Shown in pieces: positions 28,246-35,299 of a stretch of 64,000 nt of DNA. The DNA is from an uncultured Pelagibacteraceae bacterium (lineage in GTDB: Bacteria > Pseudomonadota > Alphaproteobacteria > Pelagibacterales > Pelagibacteraceae). The notes under the pieces were generated by a model that did not search any database, was not told the DNA's origin, and saw only the letters and a program-made list of their open reading frames with translations. The stretch spans positions 1 to 64,000 of the forward strand of contig CACIFV010000004.1 in NCBI GenBank assembly GCA_902586025.1, in the 5' to 3' direction. Every line of letters starts with the position of its first letter. Position 1 is the first letter of the stretch. A program made the translations under genes and the position numbers.

Positions 28246-28545
28246 TTATCCTAAGTTTAAAATTTGCTCCAGTTTTGCCATCATAATTACTTTTAAAACT
28301 GACTTACTAATATCTTTTAAAATGACTTTTGTTCCAAGTTCAGTTGCTTTTTGATGACTTTCAATTAGTACAGATATTCCAGATGAGTCCATATACTGGA
28401 CTTCTTTTAGATTTAGATGAACTTCTTTTTTTGCCTCAATAAGAGGCATTATTACTTCTTTTGCTTTTTCTGTTACATCCATATCAATTTCACCATCTAG
28501 GTGAACAATTGATATTCCGCCTTCCTCAATAACTTTGTATGACAT
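28246..28545 (-). CDS. RsbV/SpoIIAA-like STAS-domain anti-sigma-factor antagonist
   Basis: 99 residues, a single STAS domain. The phospho-acceptor segment Q-Y-M-D-S54-S55-G-I-S-V-L matches the SpoIIAA/RsbV site, S55 being the expected phosphorylated serine. Such proteins are inactive when phosphorylated by the cognate kinase and reactivated by PP2C phosphatases. Two SpoIIE-type PP2C proteins (741-2030 and the C-terminus of the gene at 29900-32050) are candidates. It is transcribed divergently from the pilin gene at 28688, sharing a 142-base region. The identification is secure; its output is unknown. Confidence 0.93.
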   Translation of the reverse strand: MSYKVIEEGGISIVHLDGEIDMDVTEKAKEVIMPLIEAKKEVHLNLKEVQYMDSSGISVLIESHQKATELGTKVILKDISKSVLKVIMMAKLEQILNLG

Positions 28546-28606
28546 AAATATTAATATTTATTAAATTTCCCTGTGAAATCAACAAAAATGACCCATTTTG
28601 AATATA

Positions 28607-28678
28607 TTATGTATGTAGATATTGACTTTCAAAAGATATAATTATTATGTATATACATATTTTTTATTTAAAATAGGA
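28607..28678 (+). promoter_or_regulatory. pilA control region with direct repeat, palindrome, promoter-like elements and ribosome site
   Basis: ATTATGTAT occurs at 28607-28615 and again at 28644-28652, 37 bases apart. The second copy overlaps a perfect 14-base palindrome TATGTATATACATA (28646-28659). A TTGACT at 28622-28627 and a weak -10 (TATGTA, 28646-28651) are spaced 18 bases, so the palindrome would overlap the -10. AGGA at 28675-28678 is the ribosome binding site for the ATG at 28688. The palindrome could bind a dimeric regulator; AT-richness makes chance repeats possible. Confidence 0.4.
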
Positions 28679-28687
28679 TCATAAATT

Positions 28688-29155
28688 ATGAAAAAAAATA
28701 ATAAAGGTTTTACACTTATAGAATTATTAGTTGTTGTAGCCATCATCGGTATTTTAGCTGCCGTTGGAGTAGTTGCTTATTCTGGTTACACAAAAGGAGC
28801 AAAAAAATCAGCAGTTAAATCAAACCAAGCTGCAGTGCTTAAGTATGTGGCTGCTGAACTTAAAAAATGCGAAATTGGAGAGTCTGAAGTGATGGTTAAA
28901 GACTCAAATAAATTGACTTGTTCAAGTAGAAAAACATCAGGAGAAGTTGCGAAGGCTACAAATAATGCTTTAGGATCAGAATTTAAAAATCCTTATTCGA
29001 CATCTAATTCTGCAATCAAAACAACCAAATTAACTTCTTGTGGTACAGGTGACGAAGGTTATACAAGTGTCACAGATAATGGTACCAAAGTAGAAATTAT
29101 ATCTTGTGAAGTCAGTGGAGCCACTTTGCTGTCAGGCTCTGTTACCATAGAATAA
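28688..29155 (+). CDS. pilA: Major type IVa pilin (PilA-type)
   Basis: 155-residue prepilin. The leader MKKNNKG ends at the cleavage site before FTLIELLVVVAIIGILAAVGVVAYSGY (Glu5 present). The alpha1 helix continues with Lys-rich sequence, and the globular domain has four cysteines (KKCE, LTCSS, TSCGT, ISCEVS). The position near pilC, a strong AGGA ribosome site and the monocistronic-looking promoter suggest the major subunit. In SAR11-type bacteria pili are thought to serve attachment or DNA uptake (general knowledge); nothing here proves which. A second, smaller pilin gene follows 15 bases later. Confidence 0.9.
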   Translation: MKKNNKGFTLIELLVVVAIIGILAAVGVVAYSGYTKGAKKSAVKSNQAAVLKYVAAELKKCEIGESEVMVKDSNKLTCSSRKTSGEVAKATNNALGSEFKNPYSTSNSAIKTTKLTSCGTGDEGYTSVTDNGTKVEIISCEVSGATLLSGSVTIE

Positions 29156-29170
29156 AGTAAAAAAATTTTT

Positions 29171-29578
29171 ATGACAACCAGGAGCTCAGGTTTTACCTTA
29201 ATTGAGCTTTTGGTTGTTGTTGCAATTCTTGGAATAATTTCAGCAATAGGAATAGTAAGCTATAACGGCTACGTTTCGTCAGCAAAAAGGAAATCTGCAG
29301 AAAATATAATTTTACAAATTTCGCTTGCACAAAGTGAATTCTACTCCGATGAGGATGAATATTTTACTCCTGGATGCGGACCTAATAATTCAACATCGAC
29401 TACTTTAGAAACAAAACTACTTGGTGGGTCCGACGTTATTACCCCTGAGATTGGTTATGAATTTTGTTCTCAAGGATCTGCGGAAACTTATACAATTATT
29501 GCTCAAGAAACTGGAGCTAAATCACCATGCAAAATTGAATATACAGATAAGTCTGTTTGGACACGAACAAATTGTTAA
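29171..29578 (+). CDS. Second type IV pilin (PilE-like)
   Basis: 135 residues. Leader MTTRSSG precedes FTLIELLVVVAILGIISAIGIVSYNGY (Glu5 present). The globular part includes S-E-F-Y-S-D-E-D-E-Y-F, a region commonly seen in PilE-type pilins, and four cysteines (GCGP, EFCSQ, SPCKI and a C-terminal TNC), giving a likely C-terminal disulfide loop. It could be a second major subunit, a PilE-type minor pilin, or a DNA-binding ComP-like pilin; sequence alone does not decide. It is co-directional with pilA and probably co-transcribed. Confidence 0.88.
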   Translation: MTTRSSGFTLIELLVVVAILGIISAIGIVSYNGYVSSAKRKSAENIILQISLAQSEFYSDEDEYFTPGCGPNNSTSTTLETKLLGGSDVITPEIGYEFCSQGSAETYTIIAQETGAKSPCKIEYTDKSVWTRTNC

Positions 29579-29580
29579 TA

Positions 29581-29832
29581 ATGAACATTGAGATTAGTAA
29601 ATATTTAGAAAAAGTTAAATTTATTTTTTCTGGAGATCTCTCAAAAAATTTTAAGATCTATACAACTCTTAGTTTAGCATGGATAATTTTTATTGGGTAC
29701 TTGACTTGGTGGAACGGTTTAAGAAGTCCAATGTTAGACAAAAGCTTTAGATGGGATGAGTGGTTTTGGTTTGGGATTGTTCCAGCTCTTTCTCCGTATC
29801 TATTTTATTTTATCTGGAAAAAAAAAGAGTAA
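29581..29832 (+). CDS. Small two-helix membrane protein of the pilin cluster, function unknown
   Basis: 83 residues from the ATG at 29581, two bases after the pilin stop; a TTG start at 29557 would overlap that gene. Two hydrophobic segments (LSLAWIIFIGYLTWWNG and FWFGIVPALSPYLFYFIW) flank a charged loop, with a Lys-rich C-terminus. No family recognised. It sits between the second pilin and the ammonium-transporter/phosphatase gene 68 bases downstream, so it could accompany either. Confidence 0.7.
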   Translation: MNIEISKYLEKVKFIFSGDLSKNFKIYTTLSLAWIIFIGYLTWWNGLRSPMLDKSFRWDEWFWFGIVPALSPYLFYFIWKKKE

Positions 29833-29899
29833 CCAACCTATTTTGACCATCTATTTTCTATGATGAACTTTAAAATAAATATAACCTTAAGAGGATGAA

Positions 29900-32050
29900 G
29901 TGGAGAATATAGATCTGGAATCGGTTAAGTCATTTGTAGATACTCTTTGGGTTATAGATTGCGCTATACTTGTTTTTATAATGCAAGCAGGTTTCATGTG
30001 CATGGAAACAGGTTTATCAAGACATAAAAATAGCATTAACGTTGCTCTTAAAAATGCTGCTGACTTTGGTCTAGCGGTTGTAATTTTTTGGCTATTTGGT
30101 TTTGGTTTAATGTTTGGAAAAAGTTTTAATGGCTATTTTGGAACTGATTTATTCTTTTTTAAAACTGATCAAGCTGAATACATGACATATTTTGTATTCC
30201 AAGCAATGTTCGTTGCAACTGCAGCTACAATTGTTTCAGGAGCTGTTGCTGAAAGAATGAAGTTCAATGGTTATTTAATAATCACTATTATAGCTACTGG
30301 AATAATATATCCAATAGTTGGCCATTGGGCATGGTCATCAAGTTATTTAAATAATATTGATGCTACAAGACAATTACTTGCAGTAACTGGGCAAGTTAAA
30401 ACCACTGGATGGCTGACAGATATTGGATTTGTTGACTTTGCAGGAAGCACCATTGTTCACTCAGTTGGAGGTTGGATTGCATTATCGGCAGTTTTAATTT
30501 TAGGTCCTAGAATAGGAAAATATTCAGATGCAAACAAAGGAAAATTCACAGGATCAAGTTTCCCTTTAGCAGTATTGGGAACTTTAATTTTATGGTTTGG
30601 ATGGTTTGGTTTTAATGGTGGAAGTAATGGAGCTATGGATGAAGCGGTTCCACTAATCTTAATAAATACATTTCTAGCTGCCTCTTTTGGATTATTAACA
30701 GGTCTTGGAATTTCTTTTGCTCTATTTAAAAAACCAGATCCTTACTATGTAATTATTGGACCACTTGCAGGACTAGTTGCAATTACAGCAGGATGTAATT
30801 CGATGACATCAGTGACTTCAATATTTGTCGGAATTATAGGAGCGGTGGTTGCTATTTTTGTAAATGAATTTTTAAATAAACTTGAAATAGATGATGTTGT
30901 TGGTGCCGTGCCTGTTCACTTAGCAGCAGGAGTTTGGGGAACTATTGCAGTTGGATTATTTAGTGACATTGAAATACTTGGTACTGGATTAACGAGACTA
31001 GAACAAATCAAAGTACAGTTTATTGGAATTGTTTCAATCGGTGTATTCTCATTTTTTGGATCATATATTTTATTGAAAATTTTAAATTATATTTATCCGT
31101 TAAGAGTAAGTCCTTTACATGAAGAGCTAGGTCTGAATATTGCAGAACACAATGCCACTTCTGTTGAACATGATTTAATAACAATTTTAGAAAAACAATC
31201 TGAGTCTGGAGATTTAACAATAAGAGGACCTCAAGATCCATTTACTGCTGGAGGAGTAATCGGTCTTTATTACAATAGATTGATGAGTAAACTAGAAACT
31301 AGTGAAGCTGAAAAGAAAGTATGGAGAGACAGAATTTCAAATGAAGTAAAACTTGCGGTTAAAGTCCAAGAAAACTTTTTACCAAAAAGAAATTTGGAAA
31401 ATTACCCTGTGCATGGAATTAATATTGCAGCCAGAGAAGTTTCAGGAGATTTCTTTAGTTTTTATCCTCATAATGACAGTGTTTATTTTATAATCGCAGA
31501 TGTCGCTGGCAAAGGAATTCATGCTGGAATGGTCATGGCTAAAGCATCAACTTTATTTGAAATCATGTCTAGAGATCAAGTGGATCCAGATGAAATGATG
31601 TTTCATATGAATAATGATCTGTTTTTAACTAAAACGGGTGGCATGTTTGTTACCAGTATATTAGGAGAATATAATATGAGGACTGATGAATTAAGATGGG
31701 TAAACGGAGGTCATCAACCAGCTATAATTAGATCATCATCAGGAAACTATGAACAATTTGAAAGTAATTCACCACCTATGGGAGTAATACTTCAAAAAGA
31801 CAAATCAGTTTATAAAACTCATAAAGTTAAGTTGGAAAATAATAGGTTTTATGCTTTCACTGATGGTTTATCAGAAAGCTTAAACAGGGAAGGTGATGAA
31901 ATAGGAGTAGATGGCTCATTAAAAATTATAGAACAAAATTATAACTCTGATTCTAGTAAGCAATTATCAGATATATCTAATGCAGTAATCAATACTGCTG
32001 GAGACAACAAGTTAAGTGATGACTTAACCTTAATATCTATAGGCAAATAA
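29900..32050 (+). CDS. amt: Ammonium transporter fused to SpoIIE-type PP2C phosphatase
   Basis: 716 residues from a GTG with AGAGGA upstream. Residues about 10-405 are a full Amt/MEP/Rh channel of about 11 membrane helices: G-F-M-C-M-E-T-G near the start, DFAGSTIVHS with D179 and pore H187, and PVHLAAGVWG with pore H340. A linker (about 406-490) includes GLNIAEH and a helix FTAGGVIGLYYNRLMSKL resembling signalling linkers in other Amt fusions. Residues about 495-716 are a SpoIIE-type PP2C: D517 (SGDFF), D534 (IADVAGKG), D655 (FTDGLSE) and the C-terminal SDDLT. Both parts look active. I infer an ammonium-sensing or flux-gated phosphatase acting on the STAS protein at 28246-28545. Confidence 0.95.
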   Translation: MENIDLESVKSFVDTLWVIDCAILVFIMQAGFMCMETGLSRHKNSINVALKNAADFGLAVVIFWLFGFGLMFGKSFNGYFGTDLFFFKTDQAEYMTYFVFQAMFVATAATIVSGAVAERMKFNGYLIITIIATGIIYPIVGHWAWSSSYLNNIDATRQLLAVTGQVKTTGWLTDIGFVDFAGSTIVHSVGGWIALSAVLILGPRIGKYSDANKGKFTGSSFPLAVLGTLILWFGWFGFNGGSNGAMDEAVPLILINTFLAASFGLLTGLGISFALFKKPDPYYVIIGPLAGLVAITAGCNSMTSVTSIFVGIIGAVVAIFVNEFLNKLEIDDVVGAVPVHLAAGVWGTIAVGLFSDIEILGTGLTRLEQIKVQFIGIVSIGVFSFFGSYILLKILNYIYPLRVSPLHEELGLNIAEHNATSVEHDLITILEKQSESGDLTIRGPQDPFTAGGVIGLYYNRLMSKLETSEAEKKVWRDRISNEVKLAVKVQENFLPKRNLENYPVHGINIAAREVSGDFFSFYPHNDSVYFIIADVAGKGIHAGMVMAKASTLFEIMSRDQVDPDEMMFHMNNDLFLTKTGGMFVTSILGEYNMRTDELRWVNGGHQPAIIRSSSGNYEQFESNSPPMGVILQKDKSVYKTHKVKLENNRFYAFTDGLSESLNREGDEIGVDGSLKIIEQNYNSDSSKQLSDISNAVINTAGDNKLSDDLTLISIGK

Positions 32051-32122
32051 CAATCTAAGTAAAATAAACCCGCGATCAAATATCATATATATAAAGCGTT
32101 TCTTAGAAAATATATTTTAATT

Positions 32123-33364
32123 GTGTTTGAAAAAAATCTGAAAATTGGAATTATTGGTGCTGGCATACAAGGTGTTTGTAATGCTCTGTTTCTTCAAAAG
32201 AAAGGTTTTCAAGTAACACTTTTTGATAGAGAGGAGCCAGGAAGTGCAGCGTCATATGGAAATGCTGGTCACTTTTCTCCTTATGCGTCCGTTCCTTTAA
32301 ACAGACCAGATGTCATAGCTGATGTTCCTTCGATGTTAATTAGTTCAAGAGGACCATTAGCTCTAAAGTGGAACTATGTACCAAAGATGATTCCTTGGTT
32401 TGTAAGATTTATCTTAAATTGTAGGGAAGAAAAAATGATGCATACGGCTAAAAATATGCACCAAATTTTAGATCAATCATTACCAGCTTTTGACGAATTA
32501 TTTGATGAAATTAATCTTGATGGGTTAGTTGAAAATAATGGAATTCTTTATGTTTGGACTGATCAAAATATGAAGAGTAGAGAACTAGAAATTAGAATTA
32601 GAGATCAATTGGGAGTAAAACAACAATTAGTTAATAAAAAAGAAATTCATGATCTAGAGCCAAACCTAAAACCATTTTATCATGGTGGTGTTTTTTATGA
32701 TTACGCAAGACACGCAAGAAATCCAAGAAAAATATTAGTAAAATTATTTGAAAATTTTGTAAATAAAGGTGGAAAGTTTTTAAAATTGAATATTCAAGAT
32801 ATAGATTTTGATGAGGAAAAACCTGTATTGAGAACAGAAACGCAAAGATTTATTTTTGATAGACTTGTAATTGCGTGTGGGGCATTTTCAAAAAGACTAA
32901 CAGACAAGTTACATGAAAATATACCTCTAGATACTGAAAGAGGATATCATGTTCATTTTACAAATTATGATCATTTAATTTCAAGACCAATTGTTTATGC
33001 AAATAGAGGTTTTGGAATGACACCGATGGAACAGGGGTTGCGAGTTGTTGGAACAGTAGAATTTGGAGGTCTAGAAAACTCTCCATCTAAATCGAGAATA
33101 AAAAACTTGATATTAAATGCAAAAGATATGTTAGATGGGTTGCCTGAACATAAAGATGAGTGGCTTGGTTTTAGACCCACATTACCAGATTTTCTACCAG
33201 TCCTAGGGCCTTCAAAAAATTATAAAAATGTTTTTTATTCATTTGGTCATCATCACTTAGGTTGGACACTTGGTGCAATATCAGGAAAAATTATATCTAA
33301 AATGATCTCAGGTGAGAATACTAACTTAGATTTGCAACCATACAGCTCAATAAGGTTTAGTTAA
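32123..33364 (+). CDS. FAD-dependent amino-acid dehydrogenase, DadA-like
   Basis: 413 residues. FAD-binding dinucleotide motif (KIGIIGAGIQGVCNALFLQKKG) at residues 7-29 and the DAO-family block ASYGNAGHFSPYA near 45-57. The C-terminus has the G-H-H-H-L-G-W-T-L-G motif that closes the FAD site in DadA-like enzymes. The family oxidises D-amino acids (or related amines) to 2-oxo acids and ammonia, feeding electrons to the chain. No membrane segment. GTG start at 32123, which leaves the FAD motif at the correct distance from the N-terminus. The exact substrate cannot be told. Confidence 0.88.
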   Translation: MFEKNLKIGIIGAGIQGVCNALFLQKKGFQVTLFDREEPGSAASYGNAGHFSPYASVPLNRPDVIADVPSMLISSRGPLALKWNYVPKMIPWFVRFILNCREEKMMHTAKNMHQILDQSLPAFDELFDEINLDGLVENNGILYVWTDQNMKSRELEIRIRDQLGVKQQLVNKKEIHDLEPNLKPFYHGGVFYDYARHARNPRKILVKLFENFVNKGGKFLKLNIQDIDFDEEKPVLRTETQRFIFDRLVIACGAFSKRLTDKLHENIPLDTERGYHVHFTNYDHLISRPIVYANRGFGMTPMEQGLRVVGTVEFGGLENSPSKSRIKNLILNAKDMLDGLPEHKDEWLGFRPTLPDFLPVLGPSKNYKNVFYSFGHHHLGWTLGAISGKIISKMISGENTNLDLQPYSSIRFS

Positions 33365-33391
33365 AATTAATCTTTTATAGTACTCTATTTA

Positions 33392-34297
33392 ATGCTTGAA
33401 AATAAAAGTAATATCATAATTGCATCTATTTTGCTTTTTTTAGCAGCTCTGTTTTGGTCAGGAAATTTTATTGTTGGAAAGATAGCAGGTTTAAATGAAA
33501 TACCTCCAATATCATTAAATATATTAAGGTGGTCATTAGCGTTTCTAATTCTATTACCTTTTACTTATAAAGAGATGATTGAAAAAAAGGAATTAATTCT
33601 TAAAAATATTTATCTCTTATGTTTTTTAGGAATAACAGCAGTCAGTATTTTTAATTCAGCACTTTTTTATTCTTTGAAAACTACCCAGGTAATTACAGGT
33701 GTACTTATGATCTCAACTGTTCCAGTTATGATAATTTTATTTTCTATAATTTTAAAAATAGAAAAAACAAATACATTTCAAGTTTTAGGAGTTATATTTT
33801 CTTTATTAGGTGTATTATTTATAATTTCAAAAGCAGACTTTGAAGTCTTTAAAAATTTAGCTTTTGAAAAAGGAGATTTATTTGCATTATTTGCAATGAT
33901 ATCCTGGTCACTTTATTCAGCACTTTTAAAGAAAAAAAATTATGGATTATCACCAATAACGTTACTTCAAGTTGTAATTGGTCTTGGAGTAATATTTCTT
34001 ATTCCAATGTATGCAATAGATTATATTTACATTGGTAATAGAATTATAATTAATACAAATTTCATTCTTGTTTTATCATATGTTGTTTTGTTGCCCGGCA
34101 TAATTTCTTTTTTTTTCTGGATAAAAGGTGTTGCATTAATAGGTGCTAATAGAGCTGGAATTTATTTACATTTAATGCCAATTCTAGCTGCAATTCTTGC
34201 AATGATAATATTTGATGAAGTATTGTTATTTTATCATTATATCGGTGGAATATTTATTATTTCAGGGATATTACTTTCAAACAAAAAAAATGCTTAA
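33392..34297 (+). CDS. EamA/DMT-family transporter
   Basis: 301 residues, ten predicted membrane helices in two EamA repeats; the first has FLAALFWSGNFIVGKIAG and the second begins near KKKNYGLSPITLL after ALFAMISWSLYSALLKKK. EamA proteins move amino acids, nucleosides and other metabolites, usually outwards. The downstream hydroxyacid dehydrogenase gene overlaps its last 8 bases. Cargo unknown; the flanking oxidoreductases suggest an amino- or hydroxyacid (inference). Confidence 0.88.
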   Translation: MLENKSNIIIASILLFLAALFWSGNFIVGKIAGLNEIPPISLNILRWSLAFLILLPFTYKEMIEKKELILKNIYLLCFLGITAVSIFNSALFYSLKTTQVITGVLMISTVPVMIILFSIILKIEKTNTFQVLGVIFSLLGVLFIISKADFEVFKNLAFEKGDLFALFAMISWSLYSALLKKKNYGLSPITLLQVVIGLGVIFLIPMYAIDYIYIGNRIIINTNFILVLSYVVLLPGIISFFFWIKGVALIGANRAGIYLHLMPILAAILAMIIFDEVLLFYHYIGGIFIISGILLSNKKNA

Positions 34298-35240
34298 AGT
34301 AGCTATACTCGACGATTATCAAAACATTGCAAAAGGTTTTATCGATCTTAAAAAATTATCTTCAAAATATGAATTTCAGGTATTTAACGAGCCATTTGAA
34401 AATGAAAATGATGCAATCGAAAATTTAAAAGAATTTGAAGTTCTATTTATAATGAGAGAGAGAACAAAAATAACAAAAGAACTTATAGAAAGTTTAAAAA
34501 AATTAAAATTAGTTGTTACCAGTGGTATGAGAAATAAATCAATTAATTTAGATGCAGCTAAAAAAAATAAAATTGTTGTTTGTGGCACTGAAATAAATAG
34601 TAATCCAACACCAGAGTTAACATGGGCATTAATTTTAGGACTTGCTAGAAATTTTAAAACAGAAATAGATAATATGTATCAAGGTTACTGGCAGTCGACA
34701 ATTGGAGTTGAGCTTAAAGGTAAGATATTAGGTTTACTTGGATTAGGGAGAGTTGGATCTCAAGTTGCAAAAATTGGCAAAGCTTTTGGTATGCAAATTA
34801 TGGCTTGGAGTGAAAATTTAAATCTAGATAAATGCAAAGAGCTTGACGTTTTACCGTGTAGCAAAGATGATTTAATTCAAAATTCAGACTTTCTGTCAAT
34901 TCACGTTCAAGGAGGAGATAGATATAGAGATTGTATTACTATTAAAGAATTCGAGAAAATGAAAAAAACTTCATATTTAGTAAATACTTCAAGAGGTGAA
35001 ATAGTTAATGAAGATGATTTAATTATAGCATTATCAACAAATATAATTGCTGGAGCAGGAATAGATGTTTATGAAAAAGAACCCTTGCCTGAAAGTCATA
35101 AGCTTAGATTCGTACAGAATGCTCTTTTGCTTCCTCACATTGGTTACGTAACTGCTGAAAACTATGTAACTTTCTATAATCAAATGATTGAAAATCTTGA
35201 GAGTTTTGCATCAGGCAAACCGAAAAGGGTCATTGAATAA
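34290..35240 (+). CDS. D-isomer-specific 2-hydroxyacid dehydrogenase
   Basis: 316 residues from the ATG at 34290, preferred to a longer in-frame start at 34212 lying within the EamA gene. The Rossmann motif is GLLGLGRVGSQVAKIGKAFG; the catalytic set includes the Arg region (NTSRGEIVNED), Glu (GIDVYEKEPLP) and His (LLPHIGYVT). The family reduces 2-oxo acids with NAD(P)H; D-3-phosphoglycerate dehydrogenase-like and D-lactate dehydrogenase-like members cannot be separated here. It overlaps the EamA stop by 8 bases. Confidence 0.9.
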   Translation: MLKVAILDDYQNIAKGFIDLKKLSSKYEFQVFNEPFENENDAIENLKEFEVLFIMRERTKITKELIESLKKLKLVVTSGMRNKSINLDAAKKNKIVVCGTEINSNPTPELTWALILGLARNFKTEIDNMYQGYWQSTIGVELKGKILGLLGLGRVGSQVAKIGKAFGMQIMAWSENLNLDKCKELDVLPCSKDDLIQNSDFLSIHVQGGDRYRDCITIKEFEKMKKTSYLVNTSRGEIVNEDDLIIALSTNIIAGAGIDVYEKEPLPESHKLRFVQNALLLPHIGYVTAENYVTFYNQMIENLESFASGKPKRVIE

Positions 35241-35286
35241 ATTAAATTAAGACAATTTTTACAGATATAAATTTTAGTTTTTTGTG

Positions 35287-35292
35287 TATAAT
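35287..35292 (+). promoter_or_regulatory. Candidate -10 box for aceE
   Basis: A perfect TATAAT lies 7 bases before the preferred aceE ATG at 35300, with no convincing -35 and no ribosome site. If used, transcription would begin at or next to the start codon, giving a leaderless mRNA. In AT-rich DNA a TATAAT can occur by chance. Confidence 0.25.
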
Positions 35293-35299
35293 TATTTTG

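Noticed and set aside
28246-28545. STAS protein as a sulfate-transporter fragment
   Set aside because: It is complete at 99 residues, has the M-D-S-S-G phosphosite and is paired with an RsbW-like kinase, so it is an antagonist, not a SulP remnant.
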